DNA of 64,000 bases from Conus ventricosus (lineage: Eukaryota; Mollusca; Gastropoda; Neogastropoda; Conidae). Below the pieces are notes generated by a model, which ran no database searches, was not told where the DNA came from, and saw only the letters and a list, made by a program, of their open reading frames with translations. Location: assembly GCA_018398815.1 (NCBI GenBank), contig CM031614.1, positions 57,577,995 through 57,641,994 on the forward strand, written 5' to 3'. The translations under genes were made by a program, and so were the position numbers. Positions 11,670 to 22,846 of the stretch are shown piece after piece. Numbering within the stretch: the stretch's first letter is position 1; each line of letters begins with the position of its first letter.

Positions 11670-12930
11670 ATGTCGACTGAAGAGGGTGCTGAACAAATGG
11701 GGGCCGCTGAAAAAGATGGCCCTCATAGAAGAAGAAAAGCTTAGGACTAAAGGTCCGGAACGAAGGCTATGTAGAGGAGAACGGCCCTCGGTGTAATCCG
11801 AGGCCCAAACATACAAAGAACAAGCAAGAGAGAGAAAGGAGAACGGAAAAAGAGGAAAGAGAAAAGAACGGGAATAAGAGAGAAGAACGGAAAAATGAGG
11901 TGAGAGAAAGGGAACGAAAAAGGAGGCAGAGAAAGAGAAAGGGAAAAGAGAAAGAACGGGAAAAAGAAGAAAAGAATAAAACGAAAAGGAGGAGAGAGAA
12001 CGGAAAGAGAGGAGAGAGAAAGAGAACGGAAAAAAAGAGAGAACGGGAAAGAGAGGAAGAAAAGAGAACGAAAGAGAGAGAAAGGAGAAAGGCAGGAAAA
12101 GAGGAAAGAGAAAGAGAGAAGACTAGCAGTTTTGAGTTAAAAAATTAAAATTGGAGAGAAAGAACGGGACGTGGCGCAAAACCTCAAGTGAATTGCACAC
12201 ATGTCAGTCCCTTGATCAATATGCCATGTGCGTGTGATAATCCCGACCATTTAGAAAGTCTTCTTTTCGCAATTTTGAAAAGGATGCCAAAGATCAGGCT
12301 TACCCGAAGAACTGTGGGCCACAAATTTGTCGAGCGCTGGCGACAACCCAAAGCTAGGGAGCTTTTTGTCTGCTTACCACCGGAAAAACAGACAGATACA
12401 GCATGTGCGCGATGCTTGTTGTCAGAGTATCAAGAACCGCCGATAATATAAGAAATTGTCAGAGAAACCGTTCGTAAATCAGTGAGACCCACGTACAGTT
12501 CCTGTTATCGGCTTAGGGCTCTCTTTGACAAATGGATAGGTTAGGAAACAGTGAACAAACATTTAATCTTTGAGGGAGGAGATCTTAAGGAGCAAATTCT
12601 CTCCACTTTCGAAGGAACTCACAGTATTCTTGGCAGAAGAGAATCAGGAAGTTTAGAGGAGTTTGTGAAAGTGCAGACAGGTATAATCTGCCCAGGATCA
12701 CGTAATGTGATGAAGGATCGAACCATCCGACCCGGAATGCCCAACCACACATCAGGGATGATTCGCCGACTCCCTACAAACAGGAGGCGAGACCGGCAGG
12801 TAGAAGCGGATTCGAATCCCCGTGGCAACAGTGGGACTCAAGAAAGGTTAGAGTGAAACGCACCTGTTTTCAAATGTGGGCAGAGGGTCATATCGCAAGG
12901 AATGTACGGACTGCGAATACATGCCTTGTT
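11670..12930 (+). pseudogene. gag-like gene of the outer LTR element
   Basis: An ATG at 11,670 in the context CAAAATGTCG opens MSTEEGAEQMGAAEKDG and soon meets a stop. A 300-bp purine tract follows, coding Arg/Lys/Glu-rich helix (11,900-12,148). Then come a basic segment with MPKIRLTRRTVGHKFVERW (about 12,283-12,340) and a further frame at 12,551-12,856. Near 12,866-12,905 the DNA encodes a CCHC zinc knuckle if read across small indels, the usual nucleic-acid-binding end of Gag. The order of charged helix, globular part and knuckle is Gag-like, but I recognise no specific family. It is the only gene-like part of the outer element. Confidence 0.55.
11820..12125 (+). repeat. Polypurine (A/G) tract about 300 bp long
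   Basis: Almost only A and G on the plus strand, built of AGAGAAAG and AACGGAAAA blocks. It lies inside the gag-like gene and encodes Lys/Arg/Glu. Such homopurine mirror-like DNA can form triplexes; that is general knowledge, not shown here. Confidence 0.85.
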
Positions 12931-14917
12931 GCGTTGATACAATTCAACAGCAAGGCAAGTACCACCACCAACTACTAGGCAGTAGAAACGGGAACCGGTG
13001 ACCTGCTTATAGATAACAGACTGACCTCTAGCGGCAATGGTAGAGCCCGGTGTTGTGAGAGAGACAGACTATTCCCGGGGAAACACCTGCGTGCGATATG
13101 CAGATGGAAGAACTAAATCGCTACCTTTGCCCGTGTCAAGTAGAGTAAGAGTTTGTCAGGAGAACTCGCACTGCAGCATGCAAATCAATTCTTCCTATCC
13201 AGCTTAATGTTTAGGAGGAAATATCCCCCGAAGCCTAACCAGCTGCCCAGTCAAGTAGGGAGAGCAAGGGCAGTGCAGGAGGTAGGAACGTAAACAAACG
13301 CAGGTGAATGCACAGGCGCCGCTAGCCGTAGAGCTAGTGAGGCCAGGGAGGTGCTGTATCGGTGCTGTAGGCCATGGGAGGTGGCCGTCGTGGCGGTGCC
13401 GTGGCCATGGTGCCGTAGTGGTGGTTCAAAAAGTTGGTGCTTGCCTGGGCAGTCAGAAATGTAGAGCCACGGTGGCGGACCGCAGGGTCGGGGCCAACAT
13501 GGAACACAGAGTGACTGGAAACCAGCACTGGGTTGGGACCAGGAGGCAGTAATAACCATGGCAAAAGGTCGAGGGACCAGCTATCGTTAAGAAATGCAAA
13601 GACAGTCAGCGCATAGAGCAGACAACCAGTTGTTGGGAAAGGAGAAGGAAATAAGGTCCAGAAATCAGTGGGCATAGGCCATGAGCGGATTCGAACCAAG
13701 GATTTCCTCAGAGAGAAGAAAATCGGTTGCAATAGGATGAGTGAGGGATCATCGCATAACTTATGTAAGGGAGAGGATCGTCCGTCGCAGAGGAAATGGG
13801 TGCGACAGCTAAAAGAGGATCCCAGATTTTCACCGCGCTCCTTTACGGACTAAAAAGTGTGGAAAGTGCGCTGACCTCTCTTGTAAAGCCTGGAAGGCCA
13901 AACTTCTGCCCCCGGTAACTAGTGGCGAGCACAAACCGCCGGTCTAGATTGAGAGGGGCAGAGTAGGTCAAGGGGTTGAGTAATGCGCCTGGGTGTTGTG
14001 CTCTTGTAGTGTGAAACAACAAGCAAGTAGAACAATGTAGACACATGCCTACCAGGCTGCTGCTGTTGTGGTGTGTGTGAGCAGTCATCGGTTACGAACA
14101 CTAGGTGGTAAATAAGGTAGCTTGGCCAGCGGGTTATTGATTTTGATTGCCCAGTATAGGCGGGTTGAGCTGATTCATGTTTATTTTTCATTTTTTGATA
14201 TATGTTTACTTGTTAAGTGTTGCTTTTGTTCATGCCCATTATGGACGAGGGATCAGATACGTGCCACGTGTTATGATTTATGATTTTTCAGTTATAACTT
14301 TTGCTCAGTTGTTTTCTTGTTTGTCACAGCGTCGAGAAAGTGTGAAAATGTCCGGTTTGTTGTGACATCAGATAAATGTGGATTTTGCATATTGTGTGTG
14401 AGACGGTTGTGAGCAGTTTGTGGCCACACGCTGAATTTGATTTTGATGTAGTAGTTGGGCACACGCCGGAATTTTTGATGTGTCTTTGGGATTGTGGCCA
14501 CACGCCCTGAATTTGATTTGATGTTAAGTAGGCTGGCCACACACCTGAATGTACATCTTGTGTTGATCATGGTTTGAGCTGTATAGAAGGTACGGAATGA
14601 TTAATTAACATTATGGACATCTGATAGATAACGCTATGACAAGAGAGTTCTTGATTATATGGAGCCAGTTCGAGTTACATGTGGAGCACCAGTCGTTATA
14701 TTCTGACCAAAGAGTGATGTTTGGAGTATCGGATTGATTTATTGGTCTTTAATTGGGTACATGAGCCATGTAACGATGTTGATGGAAGTGTGCATGTTTA
14801 AAAAGCATAGAGTAGTACTGGTTATATCGACCCAACAACTGAGTTTGTATTCTTCCAATTGGAGAACATTTCGTCCCTGGAGAAAATGTAGATTGGAACA
14901 ACAATCTAGGTACGGGG
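12931..14917 (+). other. Internal region of the outer LTR element with no recognisable pol
   Basis: I find no RT, integrase, protease or RNase H motif on either strand. GC-richer DNA at 13,240-13,570 has long overlapping frames in both directions but no family signature. A short A/G-rich string ending GTACGGGG (14,907-14,917) abuts the 3' LTR and may be a weak polypurine tract. Confidence 0.5.
14410..14551. repeat. Short tandem repeat, unit about 45 bp
   Basis: GGCCACACGC followed by TGAATTTGATTTGATGT recurs three to four times with small indels. It lies in the 3' part of the outer LTR element. Confidence 0.65.
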
Positions 14918-16529
14918 TGTAATGATCGGCCGAATGTTCTCGAGCATTTAGGCAAATAAGGGTAGTTGCTGTTGTTGAGAAGCACGGTTCCTGGGTCTTC
15001 AAGTGTCGAATTTCAGGCATCACCAGGGGGATTACCCCGATCGTATACTGAAGGAGGGAGAGTGCTGGAATGTTTCGCATGTCCGAGGGATAGTAACAAG
15101 AACATGCTGACACTGCCGGTCCTGGTAAGAAGAGTGTTCCCTTGAGCACTGGCTTTCACTGCTCTCCCCGTGGGCCCGGATGGCGAGGCGATCGTGTCTG
15201 TGAACCGTCACGGTAGGTTGACCGTCAGGCCTGCAGGCCAGAGTACAGCGACCCCCTACATCATCCTTTTCTGAGGCCAGAATGGCAGGCTGCGGCTATC
15301 GAGTGCTTTGCGCCTTGTGTCTATAGAGTAATCAATACATAAACATCATCCGTGGCTGGAAGAGAGGTCCAGGCTGTAGATCACTGGGTAGCTTCGGGGA
15401 ATCGAAAACATGAGTATGAAAAGGAGTTATGCATTAACCACTGGTGCCCAAGTCTAATAGATGGCGCTAGCAGCTGTGGTGTGTGTGTGTGTATGTATAA
15501 GGTTGATAATGAATCCATTGTGGGAATACAAATAACTTAGGATTGATTGGTACAACTCGTGGTGATGTGTGAGTGTGAGCCGTGATTCCATTGGTTAGCC
15601 AGTTAAACTCGGGTTCTCACTTTCTTGAAACGAATATAGACGGTGCTATGGAAAACAAGGAAGTGTGTGACTCACTTATGGGAAGTGAACTCGCCCGTCT
15701 TGCTGAAGGGCCTCAAGAAAATTACAGCGTGAAGCAAGGATAGCTGTCCCTCGTTGTCATCCTGGGTGGGGACGTAATGACAGTGGAGGTTGCTGTACCT
15801 ACGGAGCGACGACGAGAAGAATTGTCTCCCTGTGGGGACGGTCACAGCAGAAGTGGTAACCTGTTGGGGGCTAGACGGGGAGATGCAGACACGGTGGGGT
15901 GTTTGCAGCCAGAGAAGACTGTGGGAGAGGCCGACCGGACCCTTTCATGGAAGAGGCGAAGTTACGGGTGGAGTCCGGAGACTCCGTGTGAGGGGTGCCA
16001 CTCAAGCACGTTGCCAGTGTCCCACAACTGGATTTGGCCATCGGGAGACATCAACAGTGTGTAGCTTCAGCTCGTATTCGCACAGATGGATGAAAGAACG
16101 ACGTTCCACCAAGAATGCTGGCAAGTCATGGACGTTTATTGCTCTAAGGTTATAAGTTTTGGGGGGTGCAAACAGACTAGGTAGAACATTGTTTTCTTTC
16201 CTGCTAAGTAAGCACAACTGAGAACAGGGGATGCGATTTAATGAATTGTCTGTATGCTGTTTACATGTTGTATGATACAGATAGTTGTATGTTGTGTATG
16301 ACGGTTGGGGGCTCGGAGTCCAAGTTGAATAAAAGTTGATTAGTTTCTTATGAAATGTTATTGGTTTTCCCGTCACCTTTGTGCGGCCCGATGTGAGTGA
16401 CAGAGTGCGTGTGCCTAGCGAAGCGCATTTTGGTTGTGAAAGCGTAAAATACTTCTGTCTATAGCCCCCTGCATCCCTGAATATGTAAATCATATTTTAA
16501 TAACGAGGGGAGCGTCGGAGACCCTCACA
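14918..16529 (+). repeat. 3' LTR of the 16.5-kb element
   Basis: Direct repeat of 70-1671, from TGTAATG to CTCACA, followed by the second CTGAG duplication. The two LTRs differ at many positions, mostly single-base gaps. Confidence 0.88.
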
Positions 16530-17110
16530 CTGAGCCAAAAAGAAAATGTGATTTTCTTCAGCATGAAATAGTTTCTGCTAAAAAGAAGCCACTATGGCAA
16601 GAAAAAATGCAAATACGATCTGTTTTTAACTTGCAAGAGGTATGTAGGCCATATCTTTCGGCTTTTTTTTATTAGTAATCACTTTCACATCTTTTGTCTG
16701 GGTAAATGCGCATAATGTTATTGCTGTCATTTCTGTTTTTGTAATTTCTTTTTTTACGTCCAAAATATATTCTGAAAACTAAAAATATTTGTGCCAAAAA
16801 CAATTAATATTTATCTTAAAGTGTTGGGAATAAATGGTTGCAGCAAAATGTGCCCAAGATAAAATGTTTGGCAAAAATAATGTGAATTCTTAAATGTTTA
16901 ATGAGGAAACTCCCACACTTAACTTTTTCATTAACAAAGATAAAAATATCACATAAAGGGCACACAGGAGATCATGTGGAAAGCGTACCTTCACATACAA
17001 ATATAAAACATAGGTTTCTAGATGAACCCCTTAGCTCTAACCCATCGGTATATTTTGTCCATGCACATTGTATATGAGCAAGGATGCATGTGTCATTGGG
17101 TGTGCGCGCG

Positions 17111-17111
17111 C

Positions 17112-17174
<63 letters not shown>

Positions 17175-17188
17175 CGCGCGCGCGCTTG

Positions 17189-17230
<42 letters not shown>
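17111..17230. repeat. (TG)n microsatellite with an internal GC-alternating core
   Basis: Two TG runs flank CGAGCGCGCGCGCGC. The same place in copy B (36,550-36,680) has a related but different core. Alternating purine-pyrimidine DNA of this kind is prone to Z-form and to length change. Confidence 0.9.
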
Positions 17231-17231
<1 letters not shown>

Positions 17232-17407
17232 GTAAGTAAGTAAATAAGTACATATGAACCGTCTAGAAGATGGTTATTTTGAGGAATGTGTCCTTTTATT
17301 GGATTTGTGAATGGGTCTTCAGTTAAACCAGGGTTGAGTGGGTCAGGGTAGGGTGGCGGGTGAAGGTGCGATGGGGTGGGGGTGGGAAGGGAGGAACATT
17401 GTTCAGG

Positions 17408-17495
17408 GAGACTGGAGACATTCCATGACTTGACTGACTGGAGACATTCCATGACTTAACTGACCGGAGACATTCCATGACTTGACTGACGGGTT
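17408..17495. repeat. Tandem repeat, about 30 bp, three units
   Basis: GGAGACATTCCATGACTT occurs three times here and twice in copy B (37,020-37,075), so unit number differs between the two copies. Confidence 0.85.
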
Positions 17496-17678
17496 TTTTA
17501 ACATTTCTCATACTCCCCCTTTTTTCTGTTTGTTTGTTTTTGGGTTGTTGGTGGGTTTTTGTTTTGCTCTCACCTCCCTATTCCACTGTCTATTAGATTT
17601 TAAAAAATCCTTCTCTCACGCGTGTGCGCCTTGTGCACATTTCTGACATGCATGTAGTGACGTGCACGCAAGCGTTTG

Positions 17679-17892
17679 CCCCCCCCCCCCCCCCCTCACG
17701 ACTCTTCCCCCCTCACCCCCCCCCCTCCCCAACGCACACACACTCGTATGGAGCACACATGCGCAGATAGACACATTCCACAAGCACGCGATCAGGACAC
17801 AGTTAATTTTTCAGTCATGGAAACAGAAATACGTGCGCATCGCACACACTCCGCAGCAGAGGGAGAAGGGAAGGTTGGGGCTGAGAGAGAGG

Positions 17893-17931
<39 letters not shown>

Positions 17932-18076
17932 GACAATTGACAGTTTTATTGACAATAGCCTAACTGGCCTTCATGTCAAGGGGGCAATTAACAGGTCTTT
18001 GCAAAGGGCACACAAAAATATAACACACACATACATACAAACATACATACGAAAGAAAGAAAGAAAGAAAGAAAGG
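17679..18076. repeat. Poly-C, (GA)n and (GAAA)n runs
   Basis: A C-run at 17,679-17,735, a GA run at about 17,888-17,930 and GAAA units at 18,050-18,075. The last lies at the 3' end of the LINE tail read on the minus strand. Copy B has a much longer (CATA)n/(GAAA)n block at the same point (37,640-37,900). Confidence 0.85.
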
Positions 18077-18399
18077 GGTCAAAAGGAAAGAGACGAAACA
18101 TACGTCAGTACTAAATCAAAGTAAAAGGTGATCTAGGACCATCCAACGGCGATCACGAAATCGTCAGATATATTTAAATAATAACAATTTGCAATACTCA
18201 GAATTGTTTCACTAGTTCTTCTTCGTATATAGAAACTGATTCAAGAGGAAAGAATTTTCTTCCTTCGCTCATATGCTTCAGCGATAATTTTCGCAAGCGA
18301 TTTGATAGTATCTCCATCTGCTGATGAAACTATTCCAACCCCTTCACCCCCTGGACGTCTACAGCCCCCTGGATTTCCTACTGACACCCTCACCACCCT

Positions 18400-20625
18400 C
18401 GCCTCTTTCGACTGACAACAAATGTGATAAACTGGTACAAACCGCATACCTCCTACCCTCCATCTGTCTGCCTCTGAAGAATCTGTACTTTCTAGGGGTC
18501 TCAAATTCATCCCCAGGAGGCCCTCCACCAACAAGTACGACGCCCATCCATGACTGCGAACGCTTCTTTGTTCCTTAAATGGATGGCCGTGCTTGGTCAC
18601 CCTCCCAAACGCACCTTTTAACCCTGACGATGATTTATTTCACAAACTTTTCCACACCCCTGTGTACCGAGAACCACCCCGTGGGAACAATGAAGTTGAA
18701 TGCTACATCAAAACTTGCCTCTCTGAATTACGCAAACTTAAATTCTCCCCCAGCACGATTTCCAACCTCACCCCCACAGAAATTCAAGCTCTTGAGTCCC
18801 TCCACAAGAGGGATGACATTGTCATAAAACCAGCTGACAAAGGTGGTGCGGTAGTGGTGTGGGACAGGAACCTATATATAGCAGAAGCTCTCAGGCAACT
18901 CAACGACACCACCAGCTACCAAAAACTGAAACAGCCCACCCTCCCAGTAGACCAAAAAAACTATTTCAAAAACCATTAAGGCTCTTGTCAAAAAAGGCCA
19001 CTTACCCCCTACGCTAAACTGTTAATCAAAGCCAAGACCAGAGAGTCAATTTTCTACCTTCTGCCCAAAATTCACAAAGCTAACACCCCTGGTAGACCCA
19101 TCGTCTCAGCCTGCAGTTGCCCCACAGAAAATATTTCTGAATACCTCGACTCCATCCTCCAACCCCTCGTTCAAGACCTGCCCACGTTCATCAAGGACAC
19201 CACTCATGCTCTCAGTCTCATTAATGACCTCCACCTCAACCCGAAGTTTCAGCCCAAATATCTATTCACTCTCGACGTGACATCTCTGTATACTAGTATT
19301 CCCCATGCAGATGGACTGCAAGCCCTGTCATTTTTTCTCAACCAAAGAACAGATCCTTCCCCTGCAACTACCACTCTCATTCGCCTTGTGGAACTTGTCC
19401 TCACCAACAACACCTTTACCTTCCTTGGCGACACTTTCAAACAAATCAGTGGTGTCGCCATGGGTACCAAAATGGCCCCAGCTACGCATGCCTTTTCATG
19501 GGGTACTTTGAACACAACTTCCTGCAACAATACCATGGTTCTATCCCTGAATTCTATAAACGCTACATCGATGACGGACTTGGTGCTACCTCCATGCCCA
19601 TCAAGGGATCTCCATGTCTTCATCACAGCAGTCCAGAACTTTCATCCAGCTATCAAGTTCACTTACGCAATATCTGACAAGTGCATCACTTTTCTTGACA
19701 TGAATCTCTCCATCACTGATAGTGGACTCTCCACCTCCATCCACTACAAACCTACGGACTCCCACTCTTATCTCGACTACAGATCGTCACATCATCCCAG
19801 TACCAAAACCAGCATACCCTATTCTCAGTTCTTGAGGCTCCGCAGACTTTGCTCTGAGAACTCTGTCTTTAACGTAAAAGCCCTTGAAATGAAACAGTTC
19901 TTCCTTGATCGCCACTACCCGAAGACATCATCGATCGTGCTCTCCAGAAAGTCCAGCTCATCGCCCGTCCACAAGCTCTGGAACCCAAACCCCAGGAATC
20001 AACCAGAGACAGACCTGTTGTCAGCCTACTCTACCACCCTTCTACCCACCAGGTGCGCAAAATTCTCCAAACCAACTGGAACACCCTTTCAGTCTTGTGC
20101 CCACTCAGCTAGAATTTTTTCCCAGCCCCCTCAGTTGCCTACAAACGGGACAAGAATATCCGTGACTTGCTTGTGCGTTCCAGTCTCCAGCCTCACAGAC
20201 GTCAATCTTCTGTGGGCACAAGCCCATGCAATCTGCCCAACTGCAAGACCTGCCCCTTCATCTGCACTGCCATTGAAGTGAAGGACCCAGTTCACGCATG
20301 ACTGTCTCCAAATTCTTCAACTGCCAAACCACTAACTTGGTCTACATCATCCACTGCACCCTTTGTTCTAAACTTTACATCGGCGAGACCGGACGCAACT
20401 CTGACTGTCAGATTCAAGGAACACCTCGCTGACATCAAATACAACAGGACAAACCAGTAGCCAAGCACTCAACCTCCCCACCATTCCGTGTACAATGCAA
20501 GAGTGAAGGGCTTGTGGCTCATGAAAACCAGTGACTCTAGAGACAGGAAGGATATGGAGTCTCACCTGATTCAAAAACTGGGCACCAGAAATCCAGCTGG
20601 TATGAATGAAAAGCTTAGTAATTCT
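18400..20625 (+). pseudogene. Penelope-like reverse transcriptase with GIY-YIG endonuclease, frameshifted
   Basis: The N-terminal region has ALESLHKRDDIVIKPADKGG (from about 18,790). The RT continues with FYLLPKIHKANTPGRPIVSA (about 19,050), LDVTSLYTSIPH (19,273), GVAMGTKMAP (about 19,452) and the catalytic YIDD (about 19,567, in another frame). Next comes the region with ITFLDMNLSI and HYKPTDSHSYLDY. The end encodes NLVYIIHCTLCSKLYIGETG (about 20,335-20,395), the GIY-YIG nuclease core that nicks target DNA. These are classic features of GIY-YIG-type Penelope-like elements. At least four frame changes and internal stops break it as assembled. Confidence 0.92.
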
Positions 20626-20922
20626 GTGTACTTTTTTTTTTTTTTTTTTTTTCCCCGAGACAACTCAGGTGGACAATGACTTATGATTCCCTTTCCCCAT
20701 TTAGTACTTGCCTGTGCATGGTTGGTCTTTTCTATCGTCGAGTGAGGACTACCTCAAATCCAGTCCCCGACTACCTCAAAGCCAGCCAGACAGCTACAGC
20801 TACCTGACCATTGCAGATGCCTGTCCCTACTTCAAGCCAAGGGAGCGACGGGTGGCGTCCGAGACAACCACCGACTAAGACCAACACCGGGGGAAAACAA
20901 CCCCCATACCTGCGAAACCAGA

Positions 20923-21180
20923 TGTGGCCTTCGCCTTCCTGTTGCGCCGTCAGCTGTTTGACCCTCTGAGGAAAGCTGCCAAGCTCGGCTTGGACAGAGC
21001 GCGTCACAGTGGCCTTCGCCTTCCCTGGTTGTGCCGTCACTGTTTGACCCTCTGAGGAAAGCTGCAAGCTCGGCTTGGACAGAGCGCGTCACAGTGGCCT
21101 TCGCCTTCCCTGTTGCGCCGTCAGCTGTTTGACCCTCTGAGGAAAGCTGCAAGCTCGGCTTGGACAGAGCGCGTCACAGT
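20923..21180 (+). repeat. 85-bp tandem repeat, three units, in the Penelope-like 3' part
   Basis: The unit runs from GTGGCCTTCGCCTTCC to GACAGAGCGCGTCACA and contains GACCCTCTGAGGAAAGCTG. Units differ by single bases. Confidence 0.9.
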
Positions 21181-21269
21181 TACCCATTTATTCCCCACTG
21201 TTACCCCCCCCCCCCCCAATGTGTGCACTTATTGCGTGTATATGAGTGCGTACGTGTTTGTTCATGCGC

Positions 21270-21349
21270 GCGCGCGCACTTGTATGTGTGTGTGTGTGTG
21301 TGTTGTGTGTGTGTGTGTGTGTGTGTGTGGTTTTGCCCGCGGGCAAGGT

Positions 21350-21389
<40 letters not shown>

Positions 21390-21559
21390 TTGTGTGTTGT
21401 GTGGTGTGGGGTGTGAGCCTTGCAGCTCTAGCTGCGTCTGGCTAGTGGGTTTTTTTCGGGTCCTCCCGTTTTCCCTCTCACCCCTTGGTGCTTGGGTAGG
21501 GCAACCTACCCTTGGGTCAGACTTGGGTCGGATGCTTTAGGCGGCTGACTCCTTCTCCC

Positions 21560-21590
<31 letters not shown>
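21270..21590. repeat. TG run, poly-T (~40) and poly-C (~30) blocks
   Basis: GCGCGCGC plus TG units (21,267-21,328), T-run (21,351-21,388) and C-run (21,560-21,590). Homopolymers this long are unreliable in length. Confidence 0.9.
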
Positions 21591-22018
21591 TTGTCATTTA
21601 AAATGCTTTTTCGAGTTTATTGTATCTTATTTATTGTGCTTTCTCTTGTTCATTTCATTCATATGCAACACACCCACTACATACCATCACACCCTCCCCC
21701 TCCACTCACTCTCCTTCCCCTCCTCTTCTCTCTCTCATCTCCACTCTTCCTCTACTTCCATTCTCTCTCCGTCTCTCCCCTCTCTTTTCCCCCCTCCACC
21801 CCCTTGTCATTTAATATGCTTTTTCGAGTATATTGTATCTTATTTATTGTGCTTTCCTCTGTTCATTTCATTCATTTGCTACACACCCACTACATACCAT
21901 CACACCCTCCCCCTCCACTCACTCTCTTTCCCCTCCTCTTCTCTCTCTCATTCTCCACTCTTCCTCTCCTTCCACTCTCTCTCTGTCTCTCCCCTCTTTT
22001 TCCCCCCCAACCCCCCCT
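21591..22018 (+). repeat. About 213-bp tandem duplication, pyrimidine-rich
   Basis: TTGTCATTTAAAATGCTTTT at 21,591 and a near-identical start at 21,804 each open a unit with TTCGAGT(A/T)TATTGTATC and then a C/T-rich half. Part of the Penelope-like element. Confidence 0.88.
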
Positions 22019-22205
22019 CTCTCTCCACTCTCTCCTTTCTCCTTTTCCTCCTCCTCACTTTAACTCTACCCTCTTTCCTCGTGCCCTATTCCTTGAACTC
22101 TACTCACCCTCTCTTCCACTGTCCCTCTGTCTACTTCACTCACCACTTTGACTTCACAAGGGGAGTATTTGTGCATGTTTATGTCTGTACTTTTTTTGTT
22201 TGTCG

Positions 22206-22228
22206 CTGAGGAAGGCATTTTGCCGAAA
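22206..22228 (+). ncRNA. Hammerhead-ribozyme-like core in the Penelope-like element
   Basis: CTGAGGA (22,206-22,212, matching CUGANGA) is followed by a short hairpin GGC-ATTTT-GCC and then GAAA (22,225-22,228). This is the catalytic core order of a hammerhead. Penelope-like elements are known to carry hammerhead motifs in their terminal repeats. Stems I and III and the cleavage site are not demonstrated, so the call rests on the core and its context. Confidence 0.45.
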
Positions 22229-22846
22229 ATTTCTTGTCCTGTTTTGTGTCGTGCAATAAATCGTCGTTACTTCACACTTTGTTTTGTGTGCTCTTCTGCT
22301 TTTTTGTCGTGTTTCAGTAACGCCGCAGTTTTGTTTCATTTGCCGGTTATTCCAACTAAGTTATGTCTTTTCATATTCCTGCTGATGAAAAGCGATTGAT
22401 GTCAAACGTAAAGCTTCATATCCCCTACAGTCAAACAGGAAGTGGCCTCCGTCTTCTACACCGTTTGAACATAAAGGACACACGACGGAAAGATTTTATC
22501 AAACCATCTTCTGTTTTGCATAAAATCCCAGGGTTCTAGTTCTAAACCTCTCCAGATGATCCCGGTGACATTTATGTGTTACTTCGATGAGGTATTTCTC
22601 CGTTGGAATATGTCTTTAAAAGGGCTGTACCAAGCATATTTCTCTGTTTCTGTTATATGACCATGCCAAGTCTGTAGAAAACAATCAATAAACCATTGTT
22701 GGAGTTCCGACAGAAACACTTTTTCATTACCTACCATCTGGTAACCCAAACTATTCCAAATCCATTTTTCATCAGAATACTCTTATGTCAGACACCAGTT
22801 GCAATATCCGATTTCATCTTGTCTGAAGAGCATTTCATATGCCTGT

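Larger units (their letters stand above)
70..16529 (+). mobile_element. LTR retrotransposon with 1.6-kb LTRs, pol not found, carrying a nested Gypsy
   Basis: Two direct repeats of about 1.6 kb (70-1671 and 14,918-16,529) start TGTAATG and end CACA. They are flanked by the 5-bp duplication CTGAG (65-69 and 16,530-16,534). The related locus at 35.97 kb has a single uninterrupted CTGAG, which proves the insertion. A TGG-starting primer-binding site after the left LTR sets the plus orientation. Net of the nested Gypsy (1,923-11,585), the interior is only about 3.6 kb: a leader, a broken gag-like gene with a zinc knuckle, and about 2 kb without recognisable protease, RT or integrase. It is therefore non-autonomous or has lost pol. 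A 5-bp duplication fits Ty3/Gypsy or BEL; the superfamily is not assigned. Confidence 0.9.
18340..22347 (+). mobile_element. Penelope-like retroelement, about 4.0 kb
   Basis: The insertion is flanked by the 9-bp duplication TATTCCAAC (18,331-18,339 and 22,348-22,356). The matching site in copy B is uninterrupted (38,156-38,164, TATTCGAAC). It contains a frame-broken RT plus GIY-YIG protein (18.4-20.6 kb) and a 1.7-kb non-coding 3' part with tandem repeats, homopolymers and a hammerhead-like motif. The element starts close to the coding region, so it is probably 5'-truncated, as is common for target-primed elements. Confidence 0.9.
18077..22846 (-). pseudogene. LINE ORF2 C-terminal tail, copy A, split by a Penelope-like element
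   Basis: The LINE tail covers 18,077-18,339 and 22,348-22,846 and equals 37,900-38,654 in copy B. In copy B the coding end shows the Cys/His cluster CPLCSNSVEDGGHFLFDC common at the C-terminus of LINE ORF2 proteins. In copy A the Penelope-like element splits this region. At 22,847 the LINE is cut off by the Gypsy LTR, at the same base as in copy B. Confidence 0.7.

Noticed and set aside
12785..12835. GATTCGAATCCCC (and CGGATTCGAACC near 13,687) considered as tRNA B boxes
   Set aside because: No matching A box or cloverleaf at the right distance.
21591..22209. Pro/Ser/Leu-rich frames of 190 codons
   Set aside because: Translations of a C/T-rich tandem duplication within the Penelope-like element.
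22382..22412. CTGATGAAAAGCG...GTCAAAC considered as a hammerhead core (also at 38,187)
   Set aside because: It lacks GAAA and a stem II hairpin, and it lies in the LINE coding tail.
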